Positions 1 through 11,221 of a stretch of 64,000 nt of DNA are shown here, piece by piece; the first letter of the stretch is position 1, and each line of letters begins with the position of its first letter. The stretch is from an uncultured Schlesneria sp. (GTDB lineage: Bacteria; Planctomycetota; Planctomycetia; Planctomycetales; Planctomycetaceae). The DNA lies in assembly GCA_903834925.1 (NCBI GenBank), contig CAILLA010000136.1, positions 1 to 64,000 of the forward strand, in the 5' to 3' direction. The translations under genes and the position numbers were made by a program. The notes under the pieces are model-generated. The model had not been told where the DNA came from, searched no databases, and saw only the letters and a program-made list of their open reading frames with translations.

Positions 1-27
1 GAAACTTGACTCATTGAGTCAAGTTTC
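1..27. repeat. Perfect 27-nt palindrome (13-bp arms, 1-nt centre) at the window edge
   Basis: gaaacttgactca t tgagtcaagtttc: arms are exact reverse complements. Confidence 0.8.
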
Positions 28-235
28 AAACCGAAAGAAGTCTGTAAAGGAAGAAGTCCGTAAAAGAAAGAATCCGGGGGTTTACACCGCTTGGCTCGTA
101 GAAGATTTTTGCGGACCCGCGACAAGTGACAGGTCAATATTCTAATATACAGGTCGCTTTTTTGATGACCCCATTGGAAATCGAGATAGGGCCGATTTAC
201 GGAATCTGGAAAGTTCCGATCGGTTCGAGAAAGAG

Positions 236-529
236 TTGACAATCATGAATCCGCACCCGCCTCGCGAGCTTTTGGAACAGACTCATTCGTTTCCATGTAA
301 ATTCATGTTCAAGGTCATTGGTCAAGCCACTGACGATTTCGCGTTAAGAGTGGTTGCGACGGTTCGAACTGCTCTTAATCAAAACTTTGATGCACCGTAT
401 GAATTGCGTGAAACTTCTGGCGGGCGGCATGTTGCGGTGACGATTGAGCCGTGGGTTGAATCGTCGCAGCAAGTGATTGAGATTTATAACGCAATTCAAA
501 AACTGGATGGGCTGGTGATGCAGATGTAG
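236..529 (+). CDS. DUF493 (YbeD-like) family protein
   Basis: 97 aa; PCKFMFKVIGQATDDF...VTIEPWVESSQQVIEIYNAIQKLDGLVMQM resembles the YbeD/DUF493 fold. Confidence 0.7.
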   Translation: MTIMNPHPPRELLEQTHSFPCKFMFKVIGQATDDFALRVVATVRTALNQNFDAPYELRETSGGRHVAVTIEPWVESSQQVIEIYNAIQKLDGLVMQM

Positions 530-585
530 GTGATGTTGGCCGCCCGATCAACTTGCTTTCGATCGTCCGATATGAAATCTGTCTT

Positions 586-621
586 AAGACCCGCACACAC
601 CGGCTGTGCCGGTGTGGTCTT
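586..621. terminator. Bidirectional stem-loop terminator between convergent genes
   Basis: cacaccggc-tgt-gccggtgtg 9-bp perfect stem, plus outer aagac/gtctt pairing; lies between stops of the 529(+) and 635(-) genes. Confidence 0.6.
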
Positions 622-634
622 GTCTGTCGATTTG

Positions 635-3600
635 TTACCTGGGTGACACGGTTGCAGGCGGTGTCATATTCGGGATCGGTTCGCCGAGCCAAAAATGTTG
701 TTTTCCAATGGCTTTTGGGTCGACAATTGTGAGTGGCCGTTTGGAGAGGACTTCCGTCATGGTTGTCCAATAGAGAAATTGTCCAGTCAGTTCGGGTTGC
801 CGGGAGTACTCACCAAACAGTTTTTCGAATCGTTGGGCTGTTGCTCTTGCCGATTGCTCTTTACGGATACCGGCCGTTTGCCCTTCGAGCAGGATCGTTG
901 CCGCCGAACCCGAAAGCCATGGCTCACCCTCGGAATCGAGTTCGAGCAACTTCGCCCAAAGCTCGTCGTTCAATTCCCAATTCATTAACGTCGCTGATGT
1001 TTTAAGATTCGGCTGATCCGTTTGCGCCGCACGCTGCAGCCGTGAAAAGGCCCGTTCACCAACCGCGCCCAGCAAGGTCCGTGACGCATACGCTTCGGCT
1101 TCATTAATTAATAATTCCCGATCTTCCAGAGCGTCGGCAACCTGCCGATACGATGGAACCACGGCTTGTGGCGGATGGACATCGAGCCATTGTAGTTCAA
1201 CAATTTCGACCCCCAGTTCGTAATTTGCGATCCGATCCCGCAACTTTGCCAGCGACTGACGTTCCAGATCAGCTCGCTGTTCGGTAAGCAGATTATCGAG
1301 TGAGGCGGTCGCAGCGACCTCACGAAGTACGCTTTCGGCAGCGGCACGCAAGACGTCGTCCGGCTTGCGACTTCCCGCGAATACGAATTGCTTCAGGTTG
1401 CTGATCCGATACTGAACCTCGGCCATCAACTCCACTGGCACTTCGTCACCCGTTAGCATCAGAGATTCATCGCCTTGGGACGCGTGCCCACGATCGTCAT
1501 GTGAGCTCGTCCATTCGATCGTTGGAAAATTTGTTAACGGGGCTGGGGATCCCAAGCGTGCAGCGAGTGGGTTGAGTCGAGTCTTCGCGGCACCATCTCG
1601 CGAAGCCGCCCCTGTCCTGCCGGCGGCGTTCCTCTTCGTCGTTTGATTGTCGGCTTCAACCGCTTCACGATATCCCACGGAAACACTGCGAAGTCGCTCG
1701 GTTTTTTCCTTCGTGATGCGTTCGAGTGGCCAAGGCCAACGCCAATACAACCCTGCGGTTAATTCGGTTTCAACGCGACCGAAACGAGTGACAATTGCGT
1801 GTTCGTCTTCAGTTAAGAGCGCGATCCCAGACAGAAACCAAAGGGAAACGATTGTGGCACCGATCAGCTTTGAACCGAGCTTCCAATGCTCAATACACCA
1901 GAAAACCCATTGAGATGGCGATGCATTGGTGACCAGCCAGTCGGCTCCGGCAAGCAATTGATTCAGGCCACGAGACGTGATCGACGACGAATGCGATTCG
2001 AACCAAAGTAGCCTCATCGCATTCGCCATCACGGCTAATGAGGCGACTTCATGAAACATCGCACCGCCAATCGGATCGAGCCAGCGTAACGAGCAGGCGA
2101 GCACTCCTAATCCATTCAGGCCGAATGCGAATAAGAGAATGCTCTGCCAGATATTCTGCACCAGTGCTCGCGAAAGTCGTACCAGACCAGGAAGCGGTCG
2201 CAGGGGATCACCCAGAAGGATGATGTCGCCTGCGGCCGCAGCCATGTCACCGCCTGCTGTGCCGAGGGAGATTCCAACATCGGCGGCAGCGAGTGCCGGT
2301 GCATCGTTGATCCCGTCGCCGACCATCGCCAGGGACCGGCCTGATCGACGCACCTCTTCGATCCAGTGTGCCTTATCGGCAGGAAGCTGTTCGGTCGCAA
2401 CGTGTTCAAAGTTTCCAAGAGTTTTCACGACCGCGTCGGCAGGTTGAGGGCGGTCTCCGGTTAAGAGAACGAACCTGGTCACACCGATGTCACGCAGTTC
2501 GTTAAGGACTTGCTGTGATTCGGGCCGAATCGTTTCGAGAACGCCAATGACACCAATGACGACCCCATCGACAGCAACGACGAAAGGAGATTCCCCTGCC
2601 GCTTCACGTTCTTTCAGCAGCAACGCAGCATTTTGAGAAAAAGAGATATCGCCTCGATCCAAGGCTCGGCGATTTCCGACGACAATTGTTGCAAGTTGCA
2701 GGTCGAAATCGTTCGGCACCTGGGCGGAAGCAACCTTGTTTGTTCTCTGAAGTTCGTCGGTCGATATTCTCGCGATCACGCCGGCACCGGAAAGAGCCTC
2801 AAAATCCCTTGGGGAAGGAACTACCAGACCACGCTGTTCCGCTGCATTAACGAGAATTCGTGCGATCGGATGTTCGCTATTTCGTTCGGCGATGGCGGCA
2901 ATTCTGAGGACGGCGCTCTCGGACAGTCCCGTCGTTGGGATGATCGTACCCAGGGTGAGTGCTCCCTGCGTGAGTGTCCCAGTCTTGTCGAAGGCAAACG
3001 TATCGACATTTGCCAAACGCTCCAGGGCAGCGGACCCTTTGACGACGACACCTCGTCGAGCAAGCCAGGCAAGCGAGGCCATCACAGCACAGGGAGTTGC
3101 CAGCACGATTGGACAGGGACACGCAACAACAAGGACGGCCAGCGCGGGTAGATAACCACTCTGCCACGATCCGGTTGCAATGCGCCAGCCGATTAAAGTT
3201 GCCAACGCAGCGGTAAGGACAGCTGGCAAGAACCATTTCGCCATTCGATCGGCTGTTCGTTCCAGATCTCCTTTTCGTGAGGCCGCAGTTCCAACAAGTT
3301 GCGCCACGCGTGAAAGGGCGGTACTCGGACCGATCTTCTCGGCAACAACGGTTAATGCACCGAACTGATTTAATGTCCCCGCGAGAACTCGATCACCTCG
3401 CTGTTTGTCGACCGGAAAACTTTCTCCCGTAAAGGGACTCTGGTCGACAACAGATTTCCCCGACACGATTTGCCCGTCGACGGGAATCCGTTCACCGGGT
3501 CGGACGGTGACAATATCGCCAACAGACAATTCGTTGAGAGCGACATCGAGTTCGCGACCATCCTGATGTCGATGTGCGATCTCGGGCCATAACGCAAAAG

Positions 3601-4030
3601 TTTGACGTACGGCCCAACGGGCTCGGTCGATTGTATAACCTTCGATGCTTTCGCCGATCAACGAGATCAGTACGACGAGACCGGCGGTCTGATGTTCACC
3701 GAGGACGATGGCCGCCAGACAAGCGAGTGTTAGAGCCAGATCTGCTCCGATCCGTCCTGAAAGCAACCCATCCAGCGTGTGATAGAGAATTCTCGATCCG
3801 CCGACGATTGCCGCGAGAAGAGCTAATCGATAGCCAAAGTATGTCGCCTTTGAGAGAGCATTACCCGTGATTCCTGACGATAGCGACCAATCGGCAACGA
3901 GCAACAAACCAACAATCAGGGTCAAGAGATACAGCGGCGCTGATTGGTAGTGAAAGTTCTGTCGCGACGCGACAGAACACGTCGAATCACCCCGAAGCAT
4001 TTCCGATGTTGACTCAGGAATGTAATGCAT
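635..4030 (-). CDS. Heavy-metal (P1B-type) P-type ATPase fused to a C-terminal SPFH/band-7 (HflK-like) domain
   Basis: 1131 aa; [38 protein letters not shown] in the N-terminal ~690 aa; then TM + [37 protein letters not shown] start and a C-terminal coiled region. Confidence 0.9.
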   Translation of the reverse strand: MHYIPESTSEMLRGDSTCSVASRQNFHYQSAPLYLLTLIVGLLLVADWSLSSGITGNALSKATYFGYRLALLAAIVGGSRILYHTLDGLLSGRIGADLALTLACLAAIVLGEHQTAGLVVLISLIGESIEGYTIDRARWAVRQTFALWPEIAHRHQDGRELDVALNELSVGDIVTVRPGERIPVDGQIVSGKSVVDQSPFTGESFPVDKQRGDRVLAGTLNQFGALTVVAEKIGPSTALSRVAQLVGTAASRKGDLERTADRMAKWFLPAVLTAALATLIGWRIATGSWQSGYLPALAVLVVACPCPIVLATPCAVMASLAWLARRGVVVKGSAALERLANVDTFAFDKTGTLTQGALTLGTIIPTTGLSESAVLRIAAIAERNSEHPIARILVNAAEQRGLVVPSPRDFEALSGAGVIARISTDELQRTNKVASAQVPNDFDLQLATIVVGNRRALDRGDISFSQNAALLLKEREAAGESPFVVAVDGVVIGVIGVLETIRPESQQVLNELRDIGVTRFVLLTGDRPQPADAVVKTLGNFEHVATEQLPADKAHWIEEVRRSGRSLAMVGDGINDAPALAAADVGISLGTAGGDMAAAAGDIILLGDPLRPLPGLVRLSRALVQNIWQSILLFAFGLNGLGVLACSLRWLDPIGGAMFHEVASLAVMANAMRLLWFESHSSSITSRGLNQLLAGADWLVTNASPSQWVFWCIEHWKLGSKLIGATIVSLWFLSGIALLTEDEHAIVTRFGRVETELTAGLYWRWPWPLERITKEKTERLRSVSVGYREAVEADNQTTKRNAAGRTGAASRDGAAKTRLNPLAARLGSPAPLTNFPTIEWTSSHDDRGHASQGDESLMLTGDEVPVELMAEVQYRISNLKQFVFAGSRKPDDVLRAAAESVLREVAATASLDNLLTEQRADLERQSLAKLRDRIANYELGVEIVELQWLDVHPPQAVVPSYRQVADALEDRELLINEAEAYASRTLLGAVGERAFSRLQRAAQTDQPNLKTSATLMNWELNDELWAKLLELDSEGEPWLSGSAATILLEGQTAGIRKEQSARATAQRFEKLFGEYSRQPELTGQFLYWTTMTEVLSKRPLTIVDPKAIGKQHFWLGEPIPNMTPPATVSPR

Positions 4031-4036
4031 GATCGA

Positions 4037-4984
4037 TTACTTTTCCCCCCGCGAAGGAGGGAACGTGAGATCAACAGGGTGTTCGGCATCGAGCACGATT
4101 TTCATTTTTGCGACGTTGAAAACTTCCTGCAAAGTCTCGAGGGTGAGTCGGTTCATCACAAGCTGTTTCGAGTCGGCGTAAGTTCGGTTTCCGCTTTCTG
4201 CGTCACGTTGGATTTGAGCGGTCAACAAACGGAAACGATCCGCCGAACCGGCTGCAGCGGAGGTTCTCGCATGTCGAATTTGTTCGGCGTCGTCTGTGAC
4301 TTTTCGAGCATCGGCTTGTGATTCGGCAAGCTTCTGCTCAGCGTAACCTCGTGCTTCATGAATCGAACGAGCCATATCCGCACGAGCATTTGAGACGTCG
4401 AGAAATTCGGCCTTCGCACGAGCAGGCGGTTCCGCTCGATCAACCGTCACCTGTTCAACGTCGCAGCCAAGTCGCAATTTCGCCGCCTGTTGGCGAACGT
4501 CTCGTAGGAGTCGGTTGTTAAGTTCTGCCAAACCCTGGGTATGGACAAAATCGACGCCGCACCGCGATACGATGTCGGTGGTTGTCGTTTCGACCAGCAG
4601 TTGCAAACGCTGAATCGGCGACATTGAGCCATACAGCCAATCAACCACATGCTCTTCGGAGACTCGATACTGTACGTTGATCTTAAGCAGCAGCAGATTT
4701 TTATCTCCCGTGAGAAATGTTGAAGGCCGCGCAGCTGTCATTGGGATCAGGAAATTCGGATCGGCTTCAATCTCACCCAGCGACAGGGTGCGGACTTCGT
4801 TGAAGTTCACTCGATCAACACGTGCCAGCGGCCAGGGAAGCTCGATATGCAATCCACTTGAACGAACCGGTGTTATGACACGGCCAAATCGACGGACAAC
4901 CCCCTTTTCGTTTGCTGGGACCGTATAGAGACCGGTCGAAAGATAGATGGCAAAAGCGATCGCGAACACGATCAAGGACTTCAC
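4037..4984 (-). CDS. SPFH domain membrane protein, HflC-like
   Basis: 315 aa; N-terminal TM, VPANEKGVVRRFGRVITPVRSSGLHIELPWPLARV, Ala/Glu-rich C-terminus. Confidence 0.85.
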   Translation of the reverse strand: MKSLIVFAIAFAIYLSTGLYTVPANEKGVVRRFGRVITPVRSSGLHIELPWPLARVDRVNFNEVRTLSLGEIEADPNFLIPMTAARPSTFLTGDKNLLLLKINVQYRVSEEHVVDWLYGSMSPIQRLQLLVETTTTDIVSRCGVDFVHTQGLAELNNRLLRDVRQQAAKLRLGCDVEQVTVDRAEPPARAKAEFLDVSNARADMARSIHEARGYAEQKLAESQADARKVTDDAEQIRHARTSAAAGSADRFRLLTAQIQRDAESGNRTYADSKQLVMNRLTLETLQEVFNVAKMKIVLDAEHPVDLTFPPSRGEK

Positions 4985-6105
4985 GGTAGAACTCCCGGAG
5001 CTCGATCTGCTTTTTCGGGCATATTCGCGGGATTGTCAGCGTTTGGGATCGTCGTTTCTGGTGTCGATTTTGTTGAGGTGGGGACGCCACGAATCAGCAA
5101 ATTCAGAAGACTGTTTGACCCAGACAAAATGAGTGTCGTCCGTTCATTTAGAATCTGTTTGTAGGATTCGAGTGTTTGCAAAAGAGCGGCGAATTCTGGG
5201 TCTTTTGCATGTGCTTCGTTCAGGATGTGAATTGCAGCCGCTTCGCCTTCACCTCGAATTCGTTCAGCATCGGCATTGGCTTTTGCCAAAAGTTCACCCG
5301 ATTGACGGTCGGCACGACTGCGAATCATCCGATTTTCGGCAAGGCCAGCGCTGCGGTATCGTTCCGCAATTTTTTGCCGTTCGCTCCGCATCCGTTCGAA
5401 CACAGCCTGCATGTTTCCTGCTGGAAGATTGAGTCTTCGAATGCGAACGTCGACGATTTCAACCCCCAATCGGTCACTCAGCGATTTTGTTTCATCGGGG
5501 CGTTTTTCGAATTCGTTACGAATTTCCGCCGAGACTTTCTCCAAAGGACTTGGGCCTTCGGCTGGGCCTGATTCGGAATGCTCGGCATTCAGAAGCTCAG
5601 AAAGCTCGCTACGACCGATCTGTTCCGTCAAAATCGACTGTAATCGACTGGCAAGTCGCGATTCAGCGACGTCAACGCTTCCAAATCCTTGAAAGAACTT
5701 TACGACCGGACAATCGAGCAGTTCAGTCGAACGCCCGTCGGCAATCTTCCAGCAGAGAAAGGCCTCGACGGTGACATTTTTCCGGTCTCTAGTAAACGCT
5801 TCACGTCCTGGCGGCGACAGAAGCTGCAAACGGCGATCGAATCGACGAACGGCTTCGACGGGCCAGGGGAGCTTGAAATGAAGCCCTCGCTGTGACGGCT
5901 GGTCATAGACAGCTGTTATCCGACCGAATCGCTCAACGACAGCAAACTCCGTTTCGTCGACGAATACGAGAACTGTGGGAAGTGCGGCAACGACCGCAAT
6001 TCCGACGAGCCATCGCCACAGCCAATACCGGTCGATGCCGATCGCGGATTTTTTAGTCGATGATTCCAAATCCAAAGCCATGCCAATTCCGAGAACCAAA
6101 GTCAA
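4981..6105 (-). CDS. SPFH domain membrane protein, HflK-like
   Basis: 374 aa; TM, FVDETEFAVVERFGRI...RGLHFKLPWPVEAV; ATGA overlap with the downstream SPFH gene. Confidence 0.85.
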   Translation of the reverse strand: MTLVLGIGMALDLESSTKKSAIGIDRYWLWRWLVGIAVVAALPTVLVFVDETEFAVVERFGRITAVYDQPSQRGLHFKLPWPVEAVRRFDRRLQLLSPPGREAFTRDRKNVTVEAFLCWKIADGRSTELLDCPVVKFFQGFGSVDVAESRLASRLQSILTEQIGRSELSELLNAEHSESGPAEGPSPLEKVSAEIRNEFEKRPDETKSLSDRLGVEIVDVRIRRLNLPAGNMQAVFERMRSERQKIAERYRSAGLAENRMIRSRADRQSGELLAKANADAERIRGEGEAAAIHILNEAHAKDPEFAALLQTLESYKQILNERTTLILSGSNSLLNLLIRGVPTSTKSTPETTIPNADNPANMPEKADRAPGVLP

Positions 6106-6354
6106 ACGGTTTCACCAAGCAACGGCGAAAAGAAGGATCTTGTTAACCTAGGAAGATCGCGTCGATTCTAGAGGTGTTTAAGAGGGACTCGCAATGAAGA
6201 AGTCTCAGTTCATTTGCTTGATTCGTTTCTGGCACCGGAAAAGTCGTTGTTCCACGCTCAATTCCGATTTTGATGATTGAACTCGGGAGCGAAGCCGGTA
6301 TTCACCGAAAAACGGCATCAAGCCCAAAATCAATTCCTTCGATTTTGCGGAAAA

Positions 6355-6621
6355 TCAAGGATTTTCTGGCGTTTCCGGCGCGTTCTTGTCGGCAACATGC
6401 TTCAAATACAACGCCTCAATCTTAGACCGTGCCCAAGGGGTTTTTCGCAGAAACGTCAAACTCGATTTGATGCTGGGGTCAAATAGGAAGCAGCGAACGG
6501 GGATCAACTCGCTGAGTCCGTCCCAGCCATAATGATCTACAAGTTGCTCAAGCATCATCGCAAGCGTGATCCCATGCAACGGATTCTTCGAACTTGGAGT
6601 CGTCATATCATTAATCCGCAC
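6355..6621 (-). CDS. VF530 family (DUF2132) DNA-binding protein
   Basis: [58 protein letters not shown] family signature. Confidence 0.85.
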   Translation of the reverse strand: MRINDMTTPSSKNPLHGITLAMMLEQLVDHYGWDGLSELIPVRCFLFDPSIKSSLTFLRKTPWARSKIEALYLKHVADKNAPETPENP

Positions 6622-6880
6622 GATAAGTTACTGACCTGCGTGTATGTCAAAAGAAGGTGTTTTAATCATCGGCGTCCTCCAACCAGAGCTCCATTTGGTA
6701 TCCGAATTCAGGAATCTCAGTTGAGCGAATGTTTGTAGCAAATGATGCGGAATCTCGATCATCAAATGAAGAAATCATACAAAACTTGTGCGATAACCAA
6801 AAATTATCCGTTTTTTCTCAAGAAACGATGCCAGTAATGCTGACCGAAACGCCGATAAGAGTTGTAACACTTGCGTCTCA

Positions 6881-7402
6881 ATGGATTTTCCATTTTCGGA
6901 AGGCTGGGTCATGGATCGCCGCACTTTTTGCCAACAATTACTTGGCACAGGCATTGGTGTTGGTTCGATGTTGCAACTAATCGATGCCGTTCCGATTGCA
7001 TCCGCAGCCACCGGGGCCACGAAAGTGCCGTGGCAAAAGAGCCTGAAAGCAGCTCAAAAGCTGGCTCTTCAGCAAGATAAACCGATGATGGTGGTTTTTG
7101 GTGCGAGCTGGTGTACTTACTGCCACAAGTTAGACCGAGAGACATTTGCTGACAAGCGGATCGCGACTTTCATTGAACGTGAGTTTATTCCTGTGCATCT
7201 CGACTTCGACAAAGAGCCGAAAATCGCAAAGATTCTTGAAGTAGAACGCCTGCCATGCACGGTGTTTCTCACTCCACAGGCGGATCTTTTGTTGCGGTCA
7301 GAAGGGTTTGCGAACGCCAAGGATTTCCAGTCGACCCTTTCGTCCGTTCTTGATAAACGAACTGAAATTCAACAAGTCCGGGCGTCAACCATCAGCCGAT
7401 AA
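6881..7402 (+). CDS. Thioredoxin-fold protein with probable signal peptide
   Basis: 173 aa; MVVFGASWCTYCHKLDRETF (CxxC), cis-Pro-like RLPCTVFL; the track start at 6881 is possibly early, MDRRTF at 6911 is an alternative start. Confidence 0.8.
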   Translation: MDFPFSEGWVMDRRTFCQQLLGTGIGVGSMLQLIDAVPIASAATGATKVPWQKSLKAAQKLALQQDKPMMVVFGASWCTYCHKLDRETFADKRIATFIEREFIPVHLDFDKEPKIAKILEVERLPCTVFLTPQADLLLRSEGFANAKDFQSTLSSVLDKRTEIQQVRASTISR

Positions 7403-7793
7403 CTTGTGATTCCAGAAATCGGCTTCCACGAATCAACTTCGGGTGAAACATACCGAATATCATCGTATGGCAACGGATTGACACCAGCTGCCGATCACGT
7501 TGCTGCCCTGTCCTTTACGAGTCGCCGCCTCTGAAGCATCGGCGCTCTTGAGTCGTCCTGAATACAGGTAGGTGTCGTGCGACTACGGCACCGTCGACCA
7601 ACTTCTTTTCTGGCGAATGTCCAGGCAATTCATTTTCGCTGCAAATTCGAGGGAATTGCGCGACGATTTGGAATCCTGACTCAAGAGTCTGTTGCCTCGC
7701 TCGCATCCCGGCGGACAATCGGCAACAATCTGTTTCGGATAGAAATCTGTTCTCTGACCATGAACTCGAGATCGCTATTGGGGAGTTGTCGGG

Positions 7794-8576
7794 ATGAATC
7801 TGAAGGGGAAGAATGCACTGGTAACGGGAGCCTCTCGCGGAATCGGGCGCGGGTGCGCAATCGAGATGGGACGTGCCGGTGCAAATGTAGCAGTCAATTA
7901 TTACTCGCATGGTGATGAAGCAGAAGAAGTTGCCAACGAAATTCGTGCCTTCGGTGGCAAGGCAATCACTCTCCAAGGTGATGTTTCAAATCGATTGCGT
8001 GTTGAAGAAATGGTTGCCGAAACCGCGAGCGCTTTTGGCCAACTCGATTTGTTCGTCTCGAACGCAGTCTATAGCGATCGCCAACTGATGCTCGAAGCCG
8101 ATCTGGCGGGGTTTCAGAAGACAATCGACGTTTGCATGTGGGGCGCTTTTTACGGAGTTCGAGCAGCAGCCCTGCAAATGGTGAAGCAGAATTCGGGTGG
8201 ATCAATTGTTGTGATCAGTTCGCCACACGCAGTAATCCCGATCCCAACGGCCATGGCTTATAATATGGCCAAAGCGGCCATCGACCACATGGCTCGCACG
8301 GCGGCGATTGAATTGGCGACTCATCGAATCCGGGTCAATATTGTGCATCCCGGTTGGATTGACACTCCGGGTGAAAGAAAATTCTTCACAGAAGAACAAA
8401 TCGAGGCCGGAGCAAAGACATTGCCTTGGAAGCGAATGGGGCGACCGGACGAAATCGGTAAGGGAGTTGCTTATGTCCTGAGCGATGACGCCGATTACAT
8501 GACTGGAAGCACCCTCACAATTGATGGCGGCGTGAGTCTTCCTTGGTGGTCAAACCGCTCGGAAGGTTCGATGTAA
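7794..8576 (+). CDS. SDR family oxidoreductase
   Basis: 260 aa; GASRGIGRG, N-A motif, YNMAKAA, C-terminal GSTLTIDGG. Confidence 0.9.
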   Translation: MNLKGKNALVTGASRGIGRGCAIEMGRAGANVAVNYYSHGDEAEEVANEIRAFGGKAITLQGDVSNRLRVEEMVAETASAFGQLDLFVSNAVYSDRQLMLEADLAGFQKTIDVCMWGAFYGVRAAALQMVKQNSGGSIVVISSPHAVIPIPTAMAYNMAKAAIDHMARTAAIELATHRIRVNIVHPGWIDTPGERKFFTEEQIEAGAKTLPWKRMGRPDEIGKGVAYVLSDDADYMTGSTLTIDGGVSLPWWSNRSEGSM

Positions 8577-8668
8577 CTTTTTTCAGAAGGTCTTTCCATC
8601 CCTTTGTGGTATTATCCGAAATTGCGTTAGGATCGACCTGGCTTAGTTCCTTTTTGACAATCGTTTTA

Positions 8669-11101
8669 ATGGACGCATTGCAACAATTGCTGGCGTGGTA
8701 TCTTGGCCTGCGTGTACCTCGCCTGGGTGAGGGAACGGCATGGCGATTTGACTGGCGCTGGCCCGCACCGCAATGGCTGATACTGATCGCCACCGGACTG
8801 GTGGCGATCTTTGTGATCGGGATCTACCGCCGAGACGGTGAATCACTTCGCTGGCACCGCCGTTCGATCTTGATTGGATTTCGGCTCGCTGTTTTCGCGT
8901 TAATTCTCGCGATGTTGACGGAACTCAGCCTGACAATCGAGCGAACGGGATTGCCGATTGTCGCCGTGATCGTGGATACATCGTCAAGTATGTCACTTCT
9001 GGATCAATACGCTGTTCCCTCGAAGGGGACACGAATGATCGACGACCTGACGAAGTCGATGGGGCAGGCACCACACCGCCTGGCGATCGCTCAGCATTTG
9101 CTAACGCGAAGTGATGGTCAGATGTTGCGAGAACTCCAGCAGTCTCATCAACTGCGCCTTTATCGCTTCGCAGAAAGTGCCACGCCACTGGAGGCGGGAG
9201 ACCTTGGGGACGACGGTCGAACAGCGACCGATGACCGATCTTCGAAAGATTCATTCACTGAGGCGATTGCAGAAATTAAAACGCTGGTTGCAGATGGCGA
9301 TCAAACCCGACCGGCTGTCGCGACAAAAAAGGTTCTCAGCGACTTGCGTGGCGTTCCCCCAACAGCGATCGTTTTTTTTACCGACGGTGTTGCGAGCGTT
9401 TCGGACAATGACAAGCTTTCTACCGTTGGGGAGTCTGCCCGAAGGAAAGGAATTCAATTTCACATTGTTGGAATTGGCAGTGAAATCGCGGCAAAGGATC
9501 TGAATTTGTACGATGCGGTCGTCGATGAAGTGGCCTTCATCGGTGATCCGATGGTGTTTAAAGCGAAAATTCGAAGCTTTGGTTTTTCCGGAAAGAAGAT
9601 TCTCCTTCAGCTTCGCAAGGAAGGGGAACAGGCAAGTTTAGCCCAAACGGAGCTTGTTGCGCCCGCCGACGGGCAGACGACCTCAGTGGAACTTTCGTAT
9701 GCGTCACCCGTCGCTGGTGAGTTTGACTACACGCTCGAAGTCGTCGAACAAACTGACGAAACGAATCGGAAGAATAATGGGGAAACCCGACATGTCAGCG
9801 TTCGGGAAGATAAGATCCGCGTTTTATTGGCCGATAGCGGTCCGCGGTATGAGTTTCGATTCTTGAAGCAACTGCTCGAACGCGATAAGTCCATTGAGCT
9901 GAGCACGTTATTGCAGGAAGCGGATATTGAATACACACAGGAAGATCGAACCGCAATTTCACGCTTTCCCGTAAAAAAAGAAGATTTGGCTCGGTACGAC
10001 GTCCTTGTTCTCGGGGATCTTGCGCCCGAGCAACTCGGTAACGCTGCTCTCGAATCCATCGGCGGATTCGTTCGCGAAAAGGGGGGCGGTGTCGTGATCA
10101 TCGCAGGTCCAAAGCATAATCCACTTGCGTTTGCAGGAACTCCGCTCGAGAGCCTCCTCCCGTTCGAAATGTCAGGGGTGCGAATTCCCCGTGAAGAAAA
10201 CTTCGACTCGTTTCATCCGACATTGACGCTTGACGGACAAAAAGGAATTAGTCTGTTTCGACTGGGCAATAGTGACACGGAAAGCCTTTCGATCTGGAAC
10301 GAGCTCCCGAACTTCACCTGGATTGTAGAACTCGCCAAATTGAAACCTGGTAGCCGTGTGTTTGCCGAACATCCAATGAAGATGGGCTCAAATACCAAAC
10401 TTCCAGTGGTGCTCATGCAACAAATTTCCGCTGGAAAAGTTTTATTCCACGCGACGGACGAAACATGGCGATGGAGGTTTCGCACAGGCGATCTTTATTA
10501 TGGACGCTATTGGATACAGGCGATTCGGTATCTAAGCCGCGGCCATATGATTGGAAAGGATCGAACCGCAGAATTGACGGTTGATCAACAGGTCTATCAA
10601 CGAGGCCAACCCGCCACACTTCGCGTAAGATTTGTCGACGAACGATTCATTCCATCGGATTCAAGCGGCGTTTCTGTAACGGTCGAGCGCAAAGGCGAAG
10701 GACGACAAACGGTAAAATTGAATCGAGTCCGTGAACTTCCAAAGGCGTTTGAAGGACAGTTAACACAGCTGAGTGAAGGATCGTATCATGGGTGGATTTC
10801 GCAACCGGCATTCAGTGAAGCGCCACCTTCAGTCGACTTCAGGGTCGAACTGCCACAGCGAGAACTGCTACGACGGGGCCTGGACAAAACAGACTTGAAG
10901 TTGGCAGCAGAAAGGACGCATGGCCACCTTTACACACTCGACGATGTCGATCGACTGGCTTCGAACATCCCGCGAGGAACGCCAGTTCCACTTGAAACTG
11001 ACGAGCCAATCCCACTTTGGAATCGCTGGGAGTTGATGGGACTCACCACAATTCTCATGACCGCAGAATGGCTGCTCAGAAAACGGTGGAGACTAGTGTG
11101 A
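8669..11101 (+). CDS. VWA / glutamine-amidotransferase-like membrane protein
   Basis: The ORF opens at 8543 but ATG 8669 gives MDALQQLLAWYLG; VIVDTSSSMSLLD (MIDAS-like), GGFVREKGGGVVIIAGP GATase-like loop, terminal TM. Confidence 0.75.
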   Translation: MDALQQLLAWYLGLRVPRLGEGTAWRFDWRWPAPQWLILIATGLVAIFVIGIYRRDGESLRWHRRSILIGFRLAVFALILAMLTELSLTIERTGLPIVAVIVDTSSSMSLLDQYAVPSKGTRMIDDLTKSMGQAPHRLAIAQHLLTRSDGQMLRELQQSHQLRLYRFAESATPLEAGDLGDDGRTATDDRSSKDSFTEAIAEIKTLVADGDQTRPAVATKKVLSDLRGVPPTAIVFFTDGVASVSDNDKLSTVGESARRKGIQFHIVGIGSEIAAKDLNLYDAVVDEVAFIGDPMVFKAKIRSFGFSGKKILLQLRKEGEQASLAQTELVAPADGQTTSVELSYASPVAGEFDYTLEVVEQTDETNRKNNGETRHVSVREDKIRVLLADSGPRYEFRFLKQLLERDKSIELSTLLQEADIEYTQEDRTAISRFPVKKEDLARYDVLVLGDLAPEQLGNAALESIGGFVREKGGGVVIIAGPKHNPLAFAGTPLESLLPFEMSGVRIPREENFDSFHPTLTLDGQKGISLFRLGNSDTESLSIWNELPNFTWIVELAKLKPGSRVFAEHPMKMGSNTKLPVVLMQQISAGKVLFHATDETWRWRFRTGDLYYGRYWIQAIRYLSRGHMIGKDRTAELTVDQQVYQRGQPATLRVRFVDERFIPSDSSGVSVTVERKGEGRQTVKLNRVRELPKAFEGQLTQLSEGSYHGWISQPAFSEAPPSVDFRVELPQRELLRRGLDKTDLKLAAERTHGHLYTLDDVDRLASNIPRGTPVPLETDEPIPLWNRWELMGLTTILMTAEWLLRKRWRLV

Positions 11102-11221
11102 ATCAAGGGAGTGAAAAAACATCGATACGATGTCGACGATCGGAGGTCAATCAATCGACTGGACAGTCTGGTAAAAGAAACCCTCAAACGCAACTTTGAA
11201 AACCATAAAACGGCAAAGCTG

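Noticed and set aside
2633-3151. 172-aa plus ORF inside the ATPase gene
   Set aside because: Opposite strand of the catalytic P-domain region; no independent support
635-4030. Calling the ATPase a copper exporter
   Set aside because: CPC motif is shared by several P1B groups; no N-terminal HMA domain, and the HEVAS TM motif is not diagnostic of copper, so metal specificity left open
6194-6280. 28-codon ORF MKKSQFICLIRFWHRKSRCSTLNSDFDD
   Set aside because: Short, weak SD-like gaggg, composition not convincing
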